A stretch of 64,000 nt of DNA from contig NZ_CP019300.1 in assembly GCF_001953955.1 (NCBI RefSeq), forward strand, positions 1,736,001-1,800,000. The letters run 5' to 3'. How positions within the stretch are numbered: the stretch's first letter is position 1; every line of letters starts with the position of its first letter. Made by a program: the position numbers and the translations under genes. Under the pieces are notes generated by a model. The model did not search any database. It saw only the letters and a list, made by a program, of their open reading frames with translations, and was not told the DNA's origin. This stretch comes from Prevotella intermedia ATCC 25611 = DSM 20706. GTDB taxonomy: Bacteria > Bacteroidota > Bacteroidia > Bacteroidales > Bacteroidaceae. Positions 17,735-27,311 of the stretch are shown piece by piece.

Positions 17735-18000
17735 TCGCCATACAATTTCGCCTATATACTTTATTGTATAGGTGAAAAACAGGCAAGAAAAGTGTAAATA
17801 TTTTTCATAACAATAACTTTCACCTAACAATCTCATCATCAGCGCATTACAAAACCTATTGTTTTGCATTCCAAAAGCGTAGGTTTTGCAAGGCAAAAGA
17901 GCCGCTTTTGGACGGTAAAACCTACGCTTTCGCAGTGCCAAATCGAAATTATCATTTTTCGTCGGAATTATCTTTACAAAATAAGAACGATTTTCATTCT
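17735..18000 (+). repeat. Modular intergenic repeat, copy C
   Basis: Same element as at 2585, + strand. The 5' end carries an inverted repeat CCTATA/TATAGG near 17751-17772. Slot order is GCGTAG, inverted GCGGCT, inverted GCGTAG, an arrangement unlike the other copies. It lies between two convergent genes. Confidence 0.85.
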
Positions 18001-18124
18001 ATACCCTTTCACATTCCGTATTGTAAAACAACTGTAGTTTTGCTATACAACGGAGGAAGCAAATGGGTGTTCACGATAAACTGCTACTATATATTCAGTG
18101 CTGTTTTCTCCGCCAAACACCTGC

Positions 18125-20962
18125 TTAATACCACTGAACGGCTTGTGTAAAACCACTGCGCTTATCGTATTTAAGGGCATCGGTAAGCGTTGAGGCGTTG
18201 CAACGGAAAGTGAAGTTGTACGACGTGTAGGGCGCAAGCACAATGGAAGCACTCATATTGAAGCAATGCAAATCGCGTGAAAGACTTGCCGTCGTCATAC
18301 TCATAGCGTGGTTGTCGAAGTCGTAACCACTTGAGAAATTAATATTCCAACCGTCGCTGATGCGTATGTTTCCGCTTACATTCAGCGTCTGCGAGAACTT
18401 GTAAGGGTAGCGCATACGTTTCTTGTTGAACTCTCCCTTCTGGTTTTCGCGCATTGTAATACCATAACCAAAGGTCAGCGACCACGGAATATTGAAGCGC
18501 ATATAGCCGTCTTCGTCGGTTTCGGCAATGTTGCTTCCACGCTTTTTGGCTGCGTGCTTGCCTCGTTCCATAGTGTCGTCCATATTCGATTCCACGTTGG
18601 GGTCGGGTCCTTCATCGTCGGGACGGGCGTTGTCATCGTCCTTATCCTTACCTCCACCAAACCATTTCTTTATCTTGTCGGGGGTAAGGGTGAACGAGAA
18701 GTTTTGCGACATACCCTGAAAACGCGGCAAACGACCGTATCCCCACTCGGTGTGATTGCCTACAAAGGGCTTTCCGCTTGCATCTAACTCGTAGGCGTAT
18801 GTAGCAAACTGGGCGTTCATTGAGAAGGTATAATTCTTCCACCACTTCAGTCGGAGGCGCACACTGAGGTCGCTCCATCGGTGGAAATCGGCAGCGGCAT
18901 TGTACGACATCGCTGCTCCAAGTTCATCGATGATGCTGAGTTTCTTGTATCCCGTAGAGTCTTTGTCGCTTCGCACCTTCATTTCGATGTTGTTGCTAAC
19001 GTCCCACGATATCATCTCAGTCTTGCTTTTGCCCGGCACGCCGTACATAGCGTCTTGGAAGGGAGAATATTCCACTAGTTTTACGTTGCCGCTTGCGTCG
19101 GTGTACTGGTAGCTGTCGTAGTATCCGTAGCGGCGTGCGCCGAAGTTAGGAGAGTACGACAGGCTCACTTGCGGGGTGATAACGTGGCGAATGGCTTGTA
19201 TCTTATTGCCGAATAGCTTCTTGTTCGGAATCCAGAAACCATAAATTTTCGTGCTTGCGCTGAGGTTCAGCGACCAGTTGTAGATATTATAGAAACCTGT
19301 CAAGGTATCGCGCCGCTCCTCCGACTTTGCATTATCCCAACTGCGTGCAACCTTATTGGTGTACATACGGTCGGTGAAGTTGAACGACGGACTAAGGTTT
19401 ATATAATTGAACAGCGTGAAGTTGCCCTGCACAGGAATGTTGTGCTGGAAGCCATGCTTCCACTCTTTGGCGAAGTTAGACTTTAAAATGCGGTCTTCTT
19501 TCCCATAAATAGAATTCGACAACTGACCCGTATAGCTCATGGAAATCTTTTCGTACCAACGTGCTTTGCCCACAGCCTTCTTGCGTTTGAACGGATACAG
19601 ACGACTCAAACTGATGTTCAGGTCGGGCAAAGTAAGATTGATGGTAGAGTCGCGCATACTCTGTGCAAGGTTGGCAGTGGTGCTGATAGAAAGCCCAATG
19701 TTCGGAAACTGCTTCGACCAGCTTACCGATGATGTACGTGTAGACTGGGTTCGGGTCTGCGGATTGTACATACTGTTCAAGTTGTTGCGCTCGTAACTCG
19801 AAGTAGCAAAGTTCACACTGGCAGACAAAGAGCTGTTTGGATTGGCTTTAGGGTCTTGCCGATGATTCCATTGCAGCTTGAAACTCTTTTGCTCAAGATA
19901 GTCTGGCAGTCCTTTATCGCCCGTCTTTGTGTTCTGATAACTGAAGAGGAACGAACCCGAATACCTGTATCGCTTGCGGTAATTACTGGCTGCACTGATT
20001 CCCCACGAGCCACGTGTGTATATTTCGCCCAACAGTTTCAAGTCCCATTTGTCGCTGATGGCGAAGTAGTAACCACCATCTCGAAGATAGAAACCACGCT
20101 CGCTTTCCTCGCCATAGCTTGGCATAATAAGTCCGCTGGAGTATTTTTTAGAGAATGGGAAGAAGCCGTAAGGAATGGCTAACGGCAGCGGTACGTCGGC
20201 AACAACAAGGTAGGCAGGACCGAAAACCACATCTTTGCCAGGACGAACCTTTGCACGCGAAAGGGCAATATAGAAGTCGGGGTGTGGCTTGTCGCAAGTA
20301 GTGTATCTGCCGTGCTGTATGTAGACAACGCCCGACGAGTCGCGTTTGGCTTTCGCACCTGTAAGGTAGCCTTCTTCCTGTTGGGTGTAAACACCCTTAA
20401 TCATTCCTTTCTTCGACTTGAAATTGAAAGCCATAGAGTCGCTGCTGTACGCTTGTCCACCGAGAGAGAACTCTGGTTTACCCTTGATACCGCCCTCTGC
20501 TGTAGAATCGGAAGTACCGTTGGCACGCACAAGATTGCTGTCCAAGTTCATGGAAACGTTGTCGCTGTTGAGCTTCATATTCTGATAGTCCATCTTTGCC
20601 GAACCATACAGATGCGCAACGCGTGTCTTTGCATTGTAAACGAGGGAGTCTTCAGCCGAATAAGTTACAGGCGATTCGATGCCATTCGACTTCGATTTCA
20701 TTATACTATCAACTCGAATGGAGTCATCAACCGCCTTATTGTGCTTGTAAATGGCAAGTTGCAAAGAGTCCATCTGCGTGGTATCTACCACCGTTTTTAC
20801 AGTATCTCCACCTCTTTTCGCTGGCTTTTTCGGCTGCACAGTGGCGATATTGGCATCGCTGGCAGCACTGACGAAAGGCGAAAAAAGAACAGACACGAAA
20901 GGAGATGCCATTGCAAATGCGATGACAAACGTAAAAACGAATATGAGAAACTTTGCTTTCAT
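18125..20962 (-). CDS. lptD: LptD/OstA-like LPS assembly outer membrane protein
   Basis: A 945-residue protein of the Bacteroidetes LptD type. In Gram-negative bacteria LptD with LptE inserts lipopolysaccharide into the outer leaflet. A signal peptide covers about residues 1-33. The OstA-like N-terminal beta domain follows at about 90-260 (YSAEDSLVYNAKTRVAHLYG, DFYIALSRAKVRPGKDVVFG). The rest is a large beta barrel rich in aromatic alternating strands. A low-complexity acidic linker (KDKDDDNARPDDEGPDPNVE) is inserted near residue 770. The protein ends QAVQWY with a terminal aromatic, as barrels do. It lies 60 bases downstream of the HD-domain gene and has a -7 box of its own. Confidence 0.88.
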   Translation of the reverse strand: MKAKFLIFVFTFVIAFAMASPFVSVLFSPFVSAASDANIATVQPKKPAKRGGDTVKTVVDTTQMDSLQLAIYKHNKAVDDSIRVDSIMKSKSNGIESPVTYSAEDSLVYNAKTRVAHLYGSAKMDYQNMKLNSDNVSMNLDSNLVRANGTSDSTAEGGIKGKPEFSLGGQAYSSDSMAFNFKSKKGMIKGVYTQQEEGYLTGAKAKRDSSGVVYIQHGRYTTCDKPHPDFYIALSRAKVRPGKDVVFGPAYLVVADVPLPLAIPYGFFPFSKKYSSGLIMPSYGEESERGFYLRDGGYYFAISDKWDLKLLGEIYTRGSWGISAASNYRKRYRYSGSFLFSYQNTKTGDKGLPDYLEQKSFKLQWNHRQDPKANPNSSLSASVNFATSSYERNNLNSMYNPQTRTQSTRTSSVSWSKQFPNIGLSISTTANLAQSMRDSTINLTLPDLNISLSRLYPFKRKKAVGKARWYEKISMSYTGQLSNSIYGKEDRILKSNFAKEWKHGFQHNIPVQGNFTLFNYINLSPSFNFTDRMYTNKVARSWDNAKSEERRDTLTGFYNIYNWSLNLSASTKIYGFWIPNKKLFGNKIQAIRHVITPQVSLSYSPNFGARRYGYYDSYQYTDASGNVKLVEYSPFQDAMYGVPGKSKTEMISWDVSNNIEMKVRSDKDSTGYKKLSIIDELGAAMSYNAAADFHRWSDLSVRLRLKWWKNYTFSMNAQFATYAYELDASGKPFVGNHTEWGYGRLPRFQGMSQNFSFTLTPDKIKKWFGGGKDKDDDNARPDDEGPDPNVESNMDDTMERGKHAAKKRGSNIAETDEDGYMRFNIPWSLTFGYGITMRENQKGEFNKKRMRYPYKFSQTLNVSGNIRISDGWNINFSSGYDFDNHAMSMTTASLSRDLHCFNMSASIVLAPYTSYNFTFRCNASTLTDALKYDKRSGFTQAVQWY

Positions 20963-20976
20963 TGCCTAATAACTTG

Positions 20977-20984
20977 CAAAATTA
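20977..20984 (-). promoter_or_regulatory. -7 box of lptD
   Basis: Reads TAATTTTG on the - strand, 15 bases upstream of the start codon at 20962. No clear -33 box. Confidence 0.5.
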
Positions 20985-21021
20985 AGCAAATAATGGGATA
21001 AATTGGAGTTATTTCTCTATT

Positions 21022-21570
21022 TTAACGTTTTGCAGGTTCGAAGCGTTCGTGCCACGCCGTAAACCTTTCTACACCGTCGTTGCCAAACTTTTGCAGGCTT
21101 TTTACGGCTTGCTCGAAAGTCTTTTCTGCATCTAAATGGGTCTTGGAAAAGAACTTGTCGGCATAGCAAATCAACAATTCCTCTTCTGTTTCGGGCAGAA
21201 AGTCTTGCGGAGGCAAAGGTATCCCCTGCTCTACTATCTCTTTTTGTGTAAGTCCTGCACCCGTATGGCGTTCGCAAACACGTGCGTGGCGGGGGTAACC
21301 CTCGCTTCTTAACAGTTCGGCACCTATGCGTCCGTGTCGCACATAGGGTTCTTCGCCAAAGCACTGAATGCTCGGAGCGTTGCACTTGAATATGCCAATA
21401 TCGTGCAGCATAGCCGCTTCTTCCACGAATTGCCTATCGAGTTGCAGTTCAGGGTGTAGGTCTACAAGTGCCAATGCCTTGTCGGCAACACTCCGACTGT
21501 GTACCAACAATATCTTTTTAAGTTCGTTTTCTTCGGGATAATACTTATCTATGATGGCTTGATAGTTCAT
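21022..21570 (-). CDS. HD-domain (HDIG) phosphohydrolase
   Basis: A 182-residue protein with a metal-dependent HD domain: LLVHSRSVADKALAL (first His), AAMLHDIGIFKCNAP (the HD pair with IG), RHGRIGAELLRSEG, CERHTGAGL and ICYADKFFSK (last Asp). The arrangement suggests hydrolysis of a phosphate monoester or nucleotide, but the substrate cannot be read from sequence. Its start codon overlaps the stop of the upstream gene by four bases (ATGA), so the two are translated together. lptD follows. Confidence 0.85.
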   Translation of the reverse strand: MNYQAIIDKYYPEENELKKILLVHSRSVADKALALVDLHPELQLDRQFVEEAAMLHDIGIFKCNAPSIQCFGEEPYVRHGRIGAELLRSEGYPRHARVCERHTGAGLTQKEIVEQGIPLPPQDFLPETEEELLICYADKFFSKTHLDAEKTFEQAVKSLQKFGNDGVERFTAWHERFEPAKR

Positions 21571-22115
21571 TGTGATTTATGTTTTTTCTTGTTCTTTGCT
21601 ATCATTTGCAACACTTTTGTCCGTGCACACTTCAGTCCTGGCGACAAGGGCACACCATCGTAAGAATGCAATATCGCTTCCAATTCTTGCAAAAGCTCTG
21701 GGAAAAACCTACATTGCTGGAAAGACAGATAGATGCTGAGCGACTTTATGGCTACTGTTTGGACAGAACTTGTAATGTTATCAAGACAGAAATCGAGGAA
21801 AGGGGTTGTTATTTCCTCTTCCGAAAAGGGCTGTCTTAAAATAATCGTAAGCAACAAACGCAGTTTCGTAGCATTGGAAGTGCGCATTGCTTCTGCCATA
21901 ATGAGTTGTTTTCTGCTATTCAGCCGTTCCCGTCCTGCTTTGTTAAAATGACTCATTATCAAAGCTACATTCTCTGCAACTCTTGCTTCTTCATCGTATA
22001 AGAGCTGGAAGAACTCGCCAAATTCACGGTCGTCGAAAGAAGACTGAGCCATAGAAGCAAAGTATTTAACCTTTTCTCCATATATTCTTTTTGCTAACCG
22101 ACTGCGTAAATCCAT
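21567..22115 (-). CDS. Helical protein of unknown function, HEAT-like
   Basis: A 182-residue protein from the ATG at 22115 (MDLRSRLAKRIYG); the frame stays open to 22223 but the upstream residues look non-coding. It is predicted all-helical with no signal peptide. Pairs such as EEEITTPFLDFCLDNITSSV and QTVAIKSLSIYLSFQQ have the length and Leu pattern of HEAT or ARM repeats, so a protein-protein scaffold is plausible. It is translationally coupled to the HD-domain gene. No family recognised. Confidence 0.65.
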   Translation of the reverse strand: MDLRSRLAKRIYGEKVKYFASMAQSSFDDREFGEFFQLLYDEEARVAENVALIMSHFNKAGRERLNSRKQLIMAEAMRTSNATKLRLLLTIILRQPFSEEEITTPFLDFCLDNITSSVQTVAIKSLSIYLSFQQCRFFPELLQELEAILHSYDGVPLSPGLKCARTKVLQMIAKNKKKHKSQ

Positions 22116-22291
22116 ACTCTTAAAACAACAATGGCATAAAACTTGGCTTCCAATAAACTTGTATTCGTTCCTGTCTACAATGCTATTCCCCTGCTCGTAT
22201 AAAAAGAAAAACGATTCATTCACAGACCATCAAAGCGTTTAGGCTTTATAATTCGTGAATGAATCGTAGTTATCTTATTTAACTAAAACTC

Positions 22292-24067
22292 TTACTTTTC
22301 GTCTCTTTGAATGTATGCAATCACGTCGCCCTTGTTGATTTTAGAGCCTTGTTTTGCATTTATTTCTACCAATTTACCACCCAATGCAGCAGGAATTTCT
22401 ACAAATTCGCCCCATGGAGCAAGGATATAGCAGAACTTTTCGCCTTCTTTGTATTCCTTGCCAATGAACGGTTCTACTGCAGGAGCAGCTTCGCCATCGC
22501 CTTGGAATTCCCAGAACACTTGTCCCTTGACAGGAGAAACGATAGCATCGGCCTTTGCGTGCTTGAACGCAGTAGCCTCTTCTATGCTTACCTTATCGCC
22601 GAGTTTAGCGTCTTTCGCCTTCTGCAAGTCAGCCAAGAAGTTCTTTTTAGCCTGACCGCTCTTATAGTTGCGATACTGCTCTGGGTGCATGGCAAGTTCG
22701 AAGAGCTCTTCGTCGTCCTGTCCATAGTCCCAACCGTTCTCGTCCATTTCCTTACGGAAGTCGTCCAATGCGTTAGGCAACAAAGTATGTGGGTCGGCGT
22801 CTGTAAACTCAAGACCTTTCTGCTTGGCAAGCTCAACAATCTCGTCGTCAATCTTGCCTGGCACCTTACCACTCTTTCCAAGTATCATACCCCACATAGA
22901 ATCGTCCATCATAACGAAACGACCCTTGCCTTGCTCAATGGTGAGAAGGTTCATCAAGGCGATATTCTTGGTATATTGAGAGAATGGAGTTACCAATGGA
23001 GGATAACCTACACGTGGCCAAACGTAAGCAACTTCGTCGAACAGCTTCACCAACATATCGTCCAGCGAAAGTTCTGGTTCGCCTTTCTTCTTGCGAAGGT
23101 TGTTGATAGTGGCATGGATACCGCCGAGGTCTGCCATCATAGAACCCATCATACCGCCAGGAAGACCGCAACCGAGGAGCAGAGAACTGCTGATTTTATT
23201 CTTCGGATTGATAAAGTAGCCCAACCATTCGTCGATAAATTCCTGTGTCATGGCACGCGCCTTCATGTATGCGTCCATATTTATTTCGGGCACATCGAAG
23301 CCTGCGTTCTTCAACATACTTTGCACTGAGATGAGGTCTGGGTGCACCATACCCCACGATAGTGGCTCAATGGCAACGTCAAGAATATCGGCACCGTTCT
23401 TTGCAACTTCGAGCATAGACGCCATTGACAAGCCCGGACCTGAATGACCGTGATATTCGATGATGATTTCTGGGTGTTTGTCCTTAATCATCTTTGTAAG
23501 TTTGCCAAGGAAAGCGGGCTGTCCGATACCTGCCATGTCCTTCAAACAGATTTCTTCAGCACCTGCTTCAATTTCCTTATCGGCGAGTTCGCAGTAGTAT
23601 TCCAAAGTATGGACAGGCGAAGTCGTAATGCAGAGTGCCGCCTGTGGTATCATACCTGCCTCTTTTGCCCACTTTATAGAAGGCGCAATGTTGCGAATAT
23701 CGTTCAAACCATCGAAGATACGAGGAATGTCTACACCTTGTGCGTGCTTCACCTTATACATCAAAGCACGTACATCGTCGGGCACAGGATACATACGCAA
23801 TGCGTTCAGACCGCGGTCGAGCATGTGTGTCTGTATGCCGGCGTCGTGTAATATCTTAGTATATGCGCGGACTGATTCGTTTGGGTTCTCTCCTGCAAGC
23901 AGATTAACTTGCTCGAATGCACCACCATTGGTTTCCACACGAGCAAAACAACCCATTTCGACGAATATTGGAGCTATGCGCACCAACTGGTCTTTGCGTG
24001 GCTGGAACTTTCCAGAGCTCTGCCACATATCTCTATAAATGAGACTAAACTGAATTTTCTTTGCCAT
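22292..24067 (-). CDS. oadA: Oxaloacetate decarboxylase/pyruvate carboxylase-type carboxyltransferase, alpha subunit
   Basis: A 591-residue carboxyltransferase that moves CO2 between oxaloacetate, or a similar acid, and biotin. The TIM-barrel has YRDMWQSSGKFQPRKDQLVR, the active-site lysine in CLKDMAG (residue 176) and the metal pair HGH at residues 206-208. The second domain has WPRVGYPPLVTPFSQY. The C-terminus is shaped like a biotinyl domain, but where EAMKM with the biotinylated lysine should be it reads APWGEFVEIPAALGGKLVE, so biotin must sit on a separate carrier protein. The start is the ATG at 24067 (MAKKIQFS). No beta/gamma subunits are next to it. Confidence 0.9.
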   Translation of the reverse strand: MAKKIQFSLIYRDMWQSSGKFQPRKDQLVRIAPIFVEMGCFARVETNGGAFEQVNLLAGENPNESVRAYTKILHDAGIQTHMLDRGLNALRMYPVPDDVRALMYKVKHAQGVDIPRIFDGLNDIRNIAPSIKWAKEAGMIPQAALCITTSPVHTLEYYCELADKEIEAGAEEICLKDMAGIGQPAFLGKLTKMIKDKHPEIIIEYHGHSGPGLSMASMLEVAKNGADILDVAIEPLSWGMVHPDLISVQSMLKNAGFDVPEINMDAYMKARAMTQEFIDEWLGYFINPKNKISSSLLLGCGLPGGMMGSMMADLGGIHATINNLRKKKGEPELSLDDMLVKLFDEVAYVWPRVGYPPLVTPFSQYTKNIALMNLLTIEQGKGRFVMMDDSMWGMILGKSGKVPGKIDDEIVELAKQKGLEFTDADPHTLLPNALDDFRKEMDENGWDYGQDDEELFELAMHPEQYRNYKSGQAKKNFLADLQKAKDAKLGDKVSIEEATAFKHAKADAIVSPVKGQVFWEFQGDGEAAPAVEPFIGKEYKEGEKFCYILAPWGEFVEIPAALGGKLVEINAKQGSKINKGDVIAYIQRDEK

Positions 24068-24379
24068 ATCTATTTTTAATACCTTTCTTTTTTTCTTGTT
24101 CACAGATATAATGCGCAGGGGCATTACAGTGTGCAAATTTAGACAAAAAATATTATACAGCCGTATAATAGCACATTTTTTTTCAAATATTGGCTAACTT
24201 ATGGCAACTTAAAACCATAAAGACAGACGAACAATAGATACAGAATAAAACTCCATTCCATAGGCTACACGCAGCCTTATTGGACAATACGCCGTACACC
24301 ATCGTTGCTTTGCAAAACCGCAACTACACTTTTCACGTTGATTTAAAAAGATTTACGCATACAAAAACGCTTATTAAAC

Positions 24380-24470
24380 AAATTATTTACACGTAAAGAA
24401 ATATTTACTTACGTGTAAATAAATTATTACTTACGTGTAGAAAAATATTTATTTACACGTAAATAATTTG
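24380..24470. repeat. Four-box palindromic array, CACGTAA type
   Basis: Four boxes of TTTACACGTAAA or its complement are centred near 24392, 24413, 24435 and 24458, a 22-base period, with A/T linkers such as GAAATATTTA. The whole forms a large imperfect palindrome. The same design recurs at 44544. It lies 310 bases upstream of oadA and just after the terminator of the transporter gene. The rest of 24070-24560 shows nothing gene-like. Confidence 0.8.
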
Positions 24471-24567
24471 GCAGGCTTGTTTTTGAAACACAGATGCAAG
24501 GGCGTGATTCATCACGTTCCTATAAAGATAAGAGAGAAAAAGAAGGAAAACAATGCGCTGAAAAAGA

Positions 24568-24608
24568 AAAAAGGGCATGTCGAAATAAACTTTCGGCACA
24601 CCCTTTAC
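24568..24608 (-). terminator. Terminator of the AspT-like transporter gene
   Basis: On the - strand AGGGTGTGCCGAAAG pairs with a CGACATGCCCT arm (with G-T pairs and one bulge), then a long T-rich run TTTTTTCTTTTTC. Confidence 0.65.
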
Positions 24609-24640
24609 TACGCATTATAACTTTAAAAACAATTCACTTT

Positions 24641-26335
24641 TTAAATTCCACAGCAGAAAAGAATTATCAGCTGTGCTGTAAGTATTCTAAGGAACATACT
24701 CAACGGATAAACCGTAGAATAGCCCAAAGCTGGTGCTTCAGCGTTGCAAACAGAGTTTGCGTATGCCAATGCAGGAGGGTCGGTATAAGAACCTGCTATC
24801 GCACCCATAATGGTGAAATAGTTGAACTTGTATTTCATTCGTGCAATTGTTCCAACAATGAGGATTGGAATAATCGTAATCAAGAAGCCTGTGTAAACAT
24901 ACTTCAAGCCATCGCCCTGTACTACGGTTTCCCAGAAGCCTGCTCCAGCCTTGATACCAACCGATGCCAAGAACAATGCCAAACCTATTTCGCGCAGCAT
25001 CATATTAGCCGACGTTGTGGTATAGGTAACAAGTTTCATGTGATAACCGAAACGACCGAGAAGAATGGCGATGATTAACGGACCACCTGCCAAACCTAAC
25101 TTCAAAGGAACAGGCATTCCAGGGATAGCCAAAGGCAGACTTCCGAAAAGAATACCGACCACGATACCAATGAAGATGGTAGCAATATTCGGTGCATTCA
25201 AACGTTTTTCAGAGTTACCCATCAACTCCGCAACACGCTGTACGTTCTCTTCAAAACCTACAACCATAATTCTATCGCCAACCTGGAAGTGGTGGTTGTT
25301 GCTTGCGAACAAGTCCATACCCTGACGGCTGATACGTGTTACGTTCACGCCATATATTGAGCGGAACTGCAACTTACTCAAGGTCTTACCGTTTATAGAG
25401 CTGTTTGTAACAACAATACGACGGCTGACCATCTGCTGTGGTTGGTTTTCTTCGTGCCATTCAGCCTTTATTTCTGGACCGACAAATGCGGTAACGGCTT
25501 CAGCATCTGCTTCTGCGCACACTACAAGTATCTCGTCGTTAAGGTGCAACACTGTGTCTTTAGAAGGAAGCGATACTACGCCGTCGTGCATCAAGCGCGT
25601 ACAAACAATGTCGCGATTCAAGAAATCGATAACTTCCTGCAAAGTACGGCCACCGATATATGAGTTCTCAATGCGAAGATACATAATGTGTGGCTTTGCA
25701 TTTGGGTTCTCTGCCTCTGTATCGGTCAAGAGTGCGTTCTCTGCGTCCATATCTACCTTGCAGATAAAGCGTATTGCCAACGTTGCACCGATAATACCAA
25801 CGACACCCAAGGGGTAGGCACAAGCGTAGCCTGAAGCGATATCGAAGTCCATTCCGTTAGCGAATACACTGTGTACAGCTTCTTTTGCAGCACCAAGACC
25901 TGGGGTATTGGTTACCGCTCCATACATCGTGCCCACCATCATAGGCAGGTTCTTTGAGTCGGTAGTGTCAAAGAAGATGTAGTAACAAGCAAACATTACC
26001 ACGATGTTCAGCAGAATTGCGAAGCAAGCAAGCATGTTCAGCTTCAGTCCGCCCTTGCCAAAGCTCTCGAAGAAGCCCGGTCCGACTTGCAAACCAATCA
26101 TAAAGACGAACAGAATAAGACCGAAGTCTTGCAGGAATGTCAGCGTTGGTGTTGGGCCAGTGAAACCAATGTGTCCTGCCAAAATACCAACAAAGAGAAT
26201 GAAAGTTACGCCGAGGGAGATTCCACCTATCTTTATTTTACCAAGATAGACGCCCAGCGAGATGACCAAAGAGTAGAGCAACACGATGTGTGCCACACTG
26301 TCTTCCGTAGTGAATAATTTAATTAACCAATCCAT
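24641..26335 (-). CDS. AspT/YidE-type transporter with two TrkA-C domains
   Basis: A 564-residue inner membrane protein of the aspartate:alanine exchanger family (YidE/YbjL duplication). Two halves of about five to six helices each, residues 1-195 and 375-564, flank two RCK-C domains in the middle. The first of these covers about 215-290 ([20 protein letters not shown]) and the second about 300-365 ([20 protein letters not shown], ending in VGDRIMVVG). Duplicated signatures [20 protein letters not shown] and [18 protein letters not shown] are clear. Substrate unknown: an acidic amino acid is the family precedent. Confidence 0.88.
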   Translation of the reverse strand: MDWLIKLFTTEDSVAHIVLLYSLVISLGVYLGKIKIGGISLGVTFILFVGILAGHIGFTGPTPTLTFLQDFGLILFVFMIGLQVGPGFFESFGKGGLKLNMLACFAILLNIVVMFACYYIFFDTTDSKNLPMMVGTMYGAVTNTPGLGAAKEAVHSVFANGMDFDIASGYACAYPLGVVGIIGATLAIRFICKVDMDAENALLTDTEAENPNAKPHIMYLRIENSYIGGRTLQEVIDFLNRDIVCTRLMHDGVVSLPSKDTVLHLNDEILVVCAEADAEAVTAFVGPEIKAEWHEENQPQQMVSRRIVVTNSSINGKTLSKLQFRSIYGVNVTRISRQGMDLFASNNHHFQVGDRIMVVGFEENVQRVAELMGNSEKRLNAPNIATIFIGIVVGILFGSLPLAIPGMPVPLKLGLAGGPLIIAILLGRFGYHMKLVTYTTTSANMMLREIGLALFLASVGIKAGAGFWETVVQGDGLKYVYTGFLITIIPILIVGTIARMKYKFNYFTIMGAIAGSYTDPPALAYANSVCNAEAPALGYSTVYPLSMFLRILTAQLIILFCCGI

Positions 26336-26354
26336 AAGTGTAAATTTATTGGTG

Positions 26355-26362
26355 CAAAGGTA
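26355..26362 (-). promoter_or_regulatory. -7 box of the AspT-like transporter gene
   Basis: Reads TACCTTTG on the - strand, 20 bases upstream of the start codon. Confidence 0.6.
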
Positions 26363-26699
26363 CTTATTTAGTTAGAATAAAAAAATTATATTGAAGCAAT
26401 TTTACACTTACAGAAGCCTATAAACACTGTCATTTCGGCACTTTTCAGTGTCAAAAGGAACGTTTTTAGATAAGTGTTGCAGATAAACGTCAGTGGTTTT
26501 CACAACACAGATTAACATTTTGTAACCATAAACACATACAAGCAAGCAAGAAGTTAAAGGTTAAAAAAAGCACCAAAACCATTCACCGACAGAAGAAAAT
26601 AAGCGAAACAGCAGCATCTTGGTTGCAATAAAACAATATATTCGGCACAATACAGCAAACCTTATCAAGGGTTTTCTTTCGCAAATGGAAGTTTTTTTA
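26363..26699. other. Intergenic stretch, nothing assigned
   Basis: About 340 bases between divergent genes. A/T-rich, no credible open frame and no strong hairpin. Confidence 0.55.
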
Positions 26700-26707
26700 T
26701 AATTTTG
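26700..26707 (+). promoter_or_regulatory. -7 box of the zinc-ribbon/DjlA-like pair
   Basis: TAATTTTG, a match to TAnnTTTG, 8 bases before the start codon at 26715, so the transcript would be nearly leaderless. Confidence 0.5.
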
Positions 26708-26714
26708 CGCCATT

Positions 26715-27260
26715 ATGATATATAAGATAAGGTGCAACAAATGCAGTGATATATTCCAAGCAGAAACAGAGCGTCAAGGCTTGCAGAAAGTGCGCTGTCC
26801 CTACTGTGGCAGTGTGCTGAATTGTCAATTGGGCGACGGAAAGCCTTTCCGAACAAGAGCCAGAGCGGTTCTGCCATTCTCGGAAACAAGAGAGGTGGAC
26901 ACACAAACTGAAGAAACGCAGCCAACAGCAAAGGTAAAGTTCCTTAAAATGGCTACTACTGATATGCTGGAAGCTGCAAAAGCAAAGCTGAACAGCCAAT
27001 CTCAGCAGGTTTCGGCATTGGCTGCGAGTACGACAGCTGCCACTTCCGAATATATTGCAAAGTCGTCTTCAAGGCTAAAAGCCTTTCAAGAGAAATACAA
27101 AAATGGCGATTTGTGGATATTCTTCATAGGCAGTTTCACTTTCATCTTGCTTGTTTACATTGGCTTATATCTGCTTTCGGTACTCACGAACTTTGTTTAC
27201 GACAGCCACACATGGCTGTTCAAGCAATACATAGAGCTAAAGAATTCAATAGGTTTTTAG
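26715..27260 (+). CDS. Zinc-ribbon membrane protein, function unknown
   Basis: A 181-residue protein. An N-terminal zinc ribbon uses CNKC at residues 7-10 and CPYC near 28-31. A Ser/Ala/Gln-rich, possibly coiled segment follows (about 75-130). One or two hydrophobic helices lie at about 134-160 (IFFIGSFTFILLVYIGLYLL). The ribbon should face the cytoplasm. It lies 51 bases ahead of the DjlA-like gene on the same strand. I do not know its function. Confidence 0.7.
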   Translation: MIYKIRCNKCSDIFQAETERQGLQKVRCPYCGSVLNCQLGDGKPFRTRARAVLPFSETREVDTQTEETQPTAKVKFLKMATTDMLEAAKAKLNSQSQQVSALAASTTAATSEYIAKSSSRLKAFQEKYKNGDLWIFFIGSFTFILLVYIGLYLLSVLTNFVYDSHTWLFKQYIELKNSIGF

Positions 27261-27311
27261 AAAGTTAGCACGCTTTTGGCATTATTATAGACAAACGAAC
27301 AAAACAAAAAC

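Noticed and set aside
22307..23329. A 340-codon open frame opposite oadA
   Set aside because: Its long openness follows from oadA codon choice; it has no recognisable domains, promoter or start.
24380..24470. CRISPR array
   Set aside because: The boxes are palindromic with 10-base A/T linkers that resemble each other, not repeats with unique spacers; no cas genes are present.
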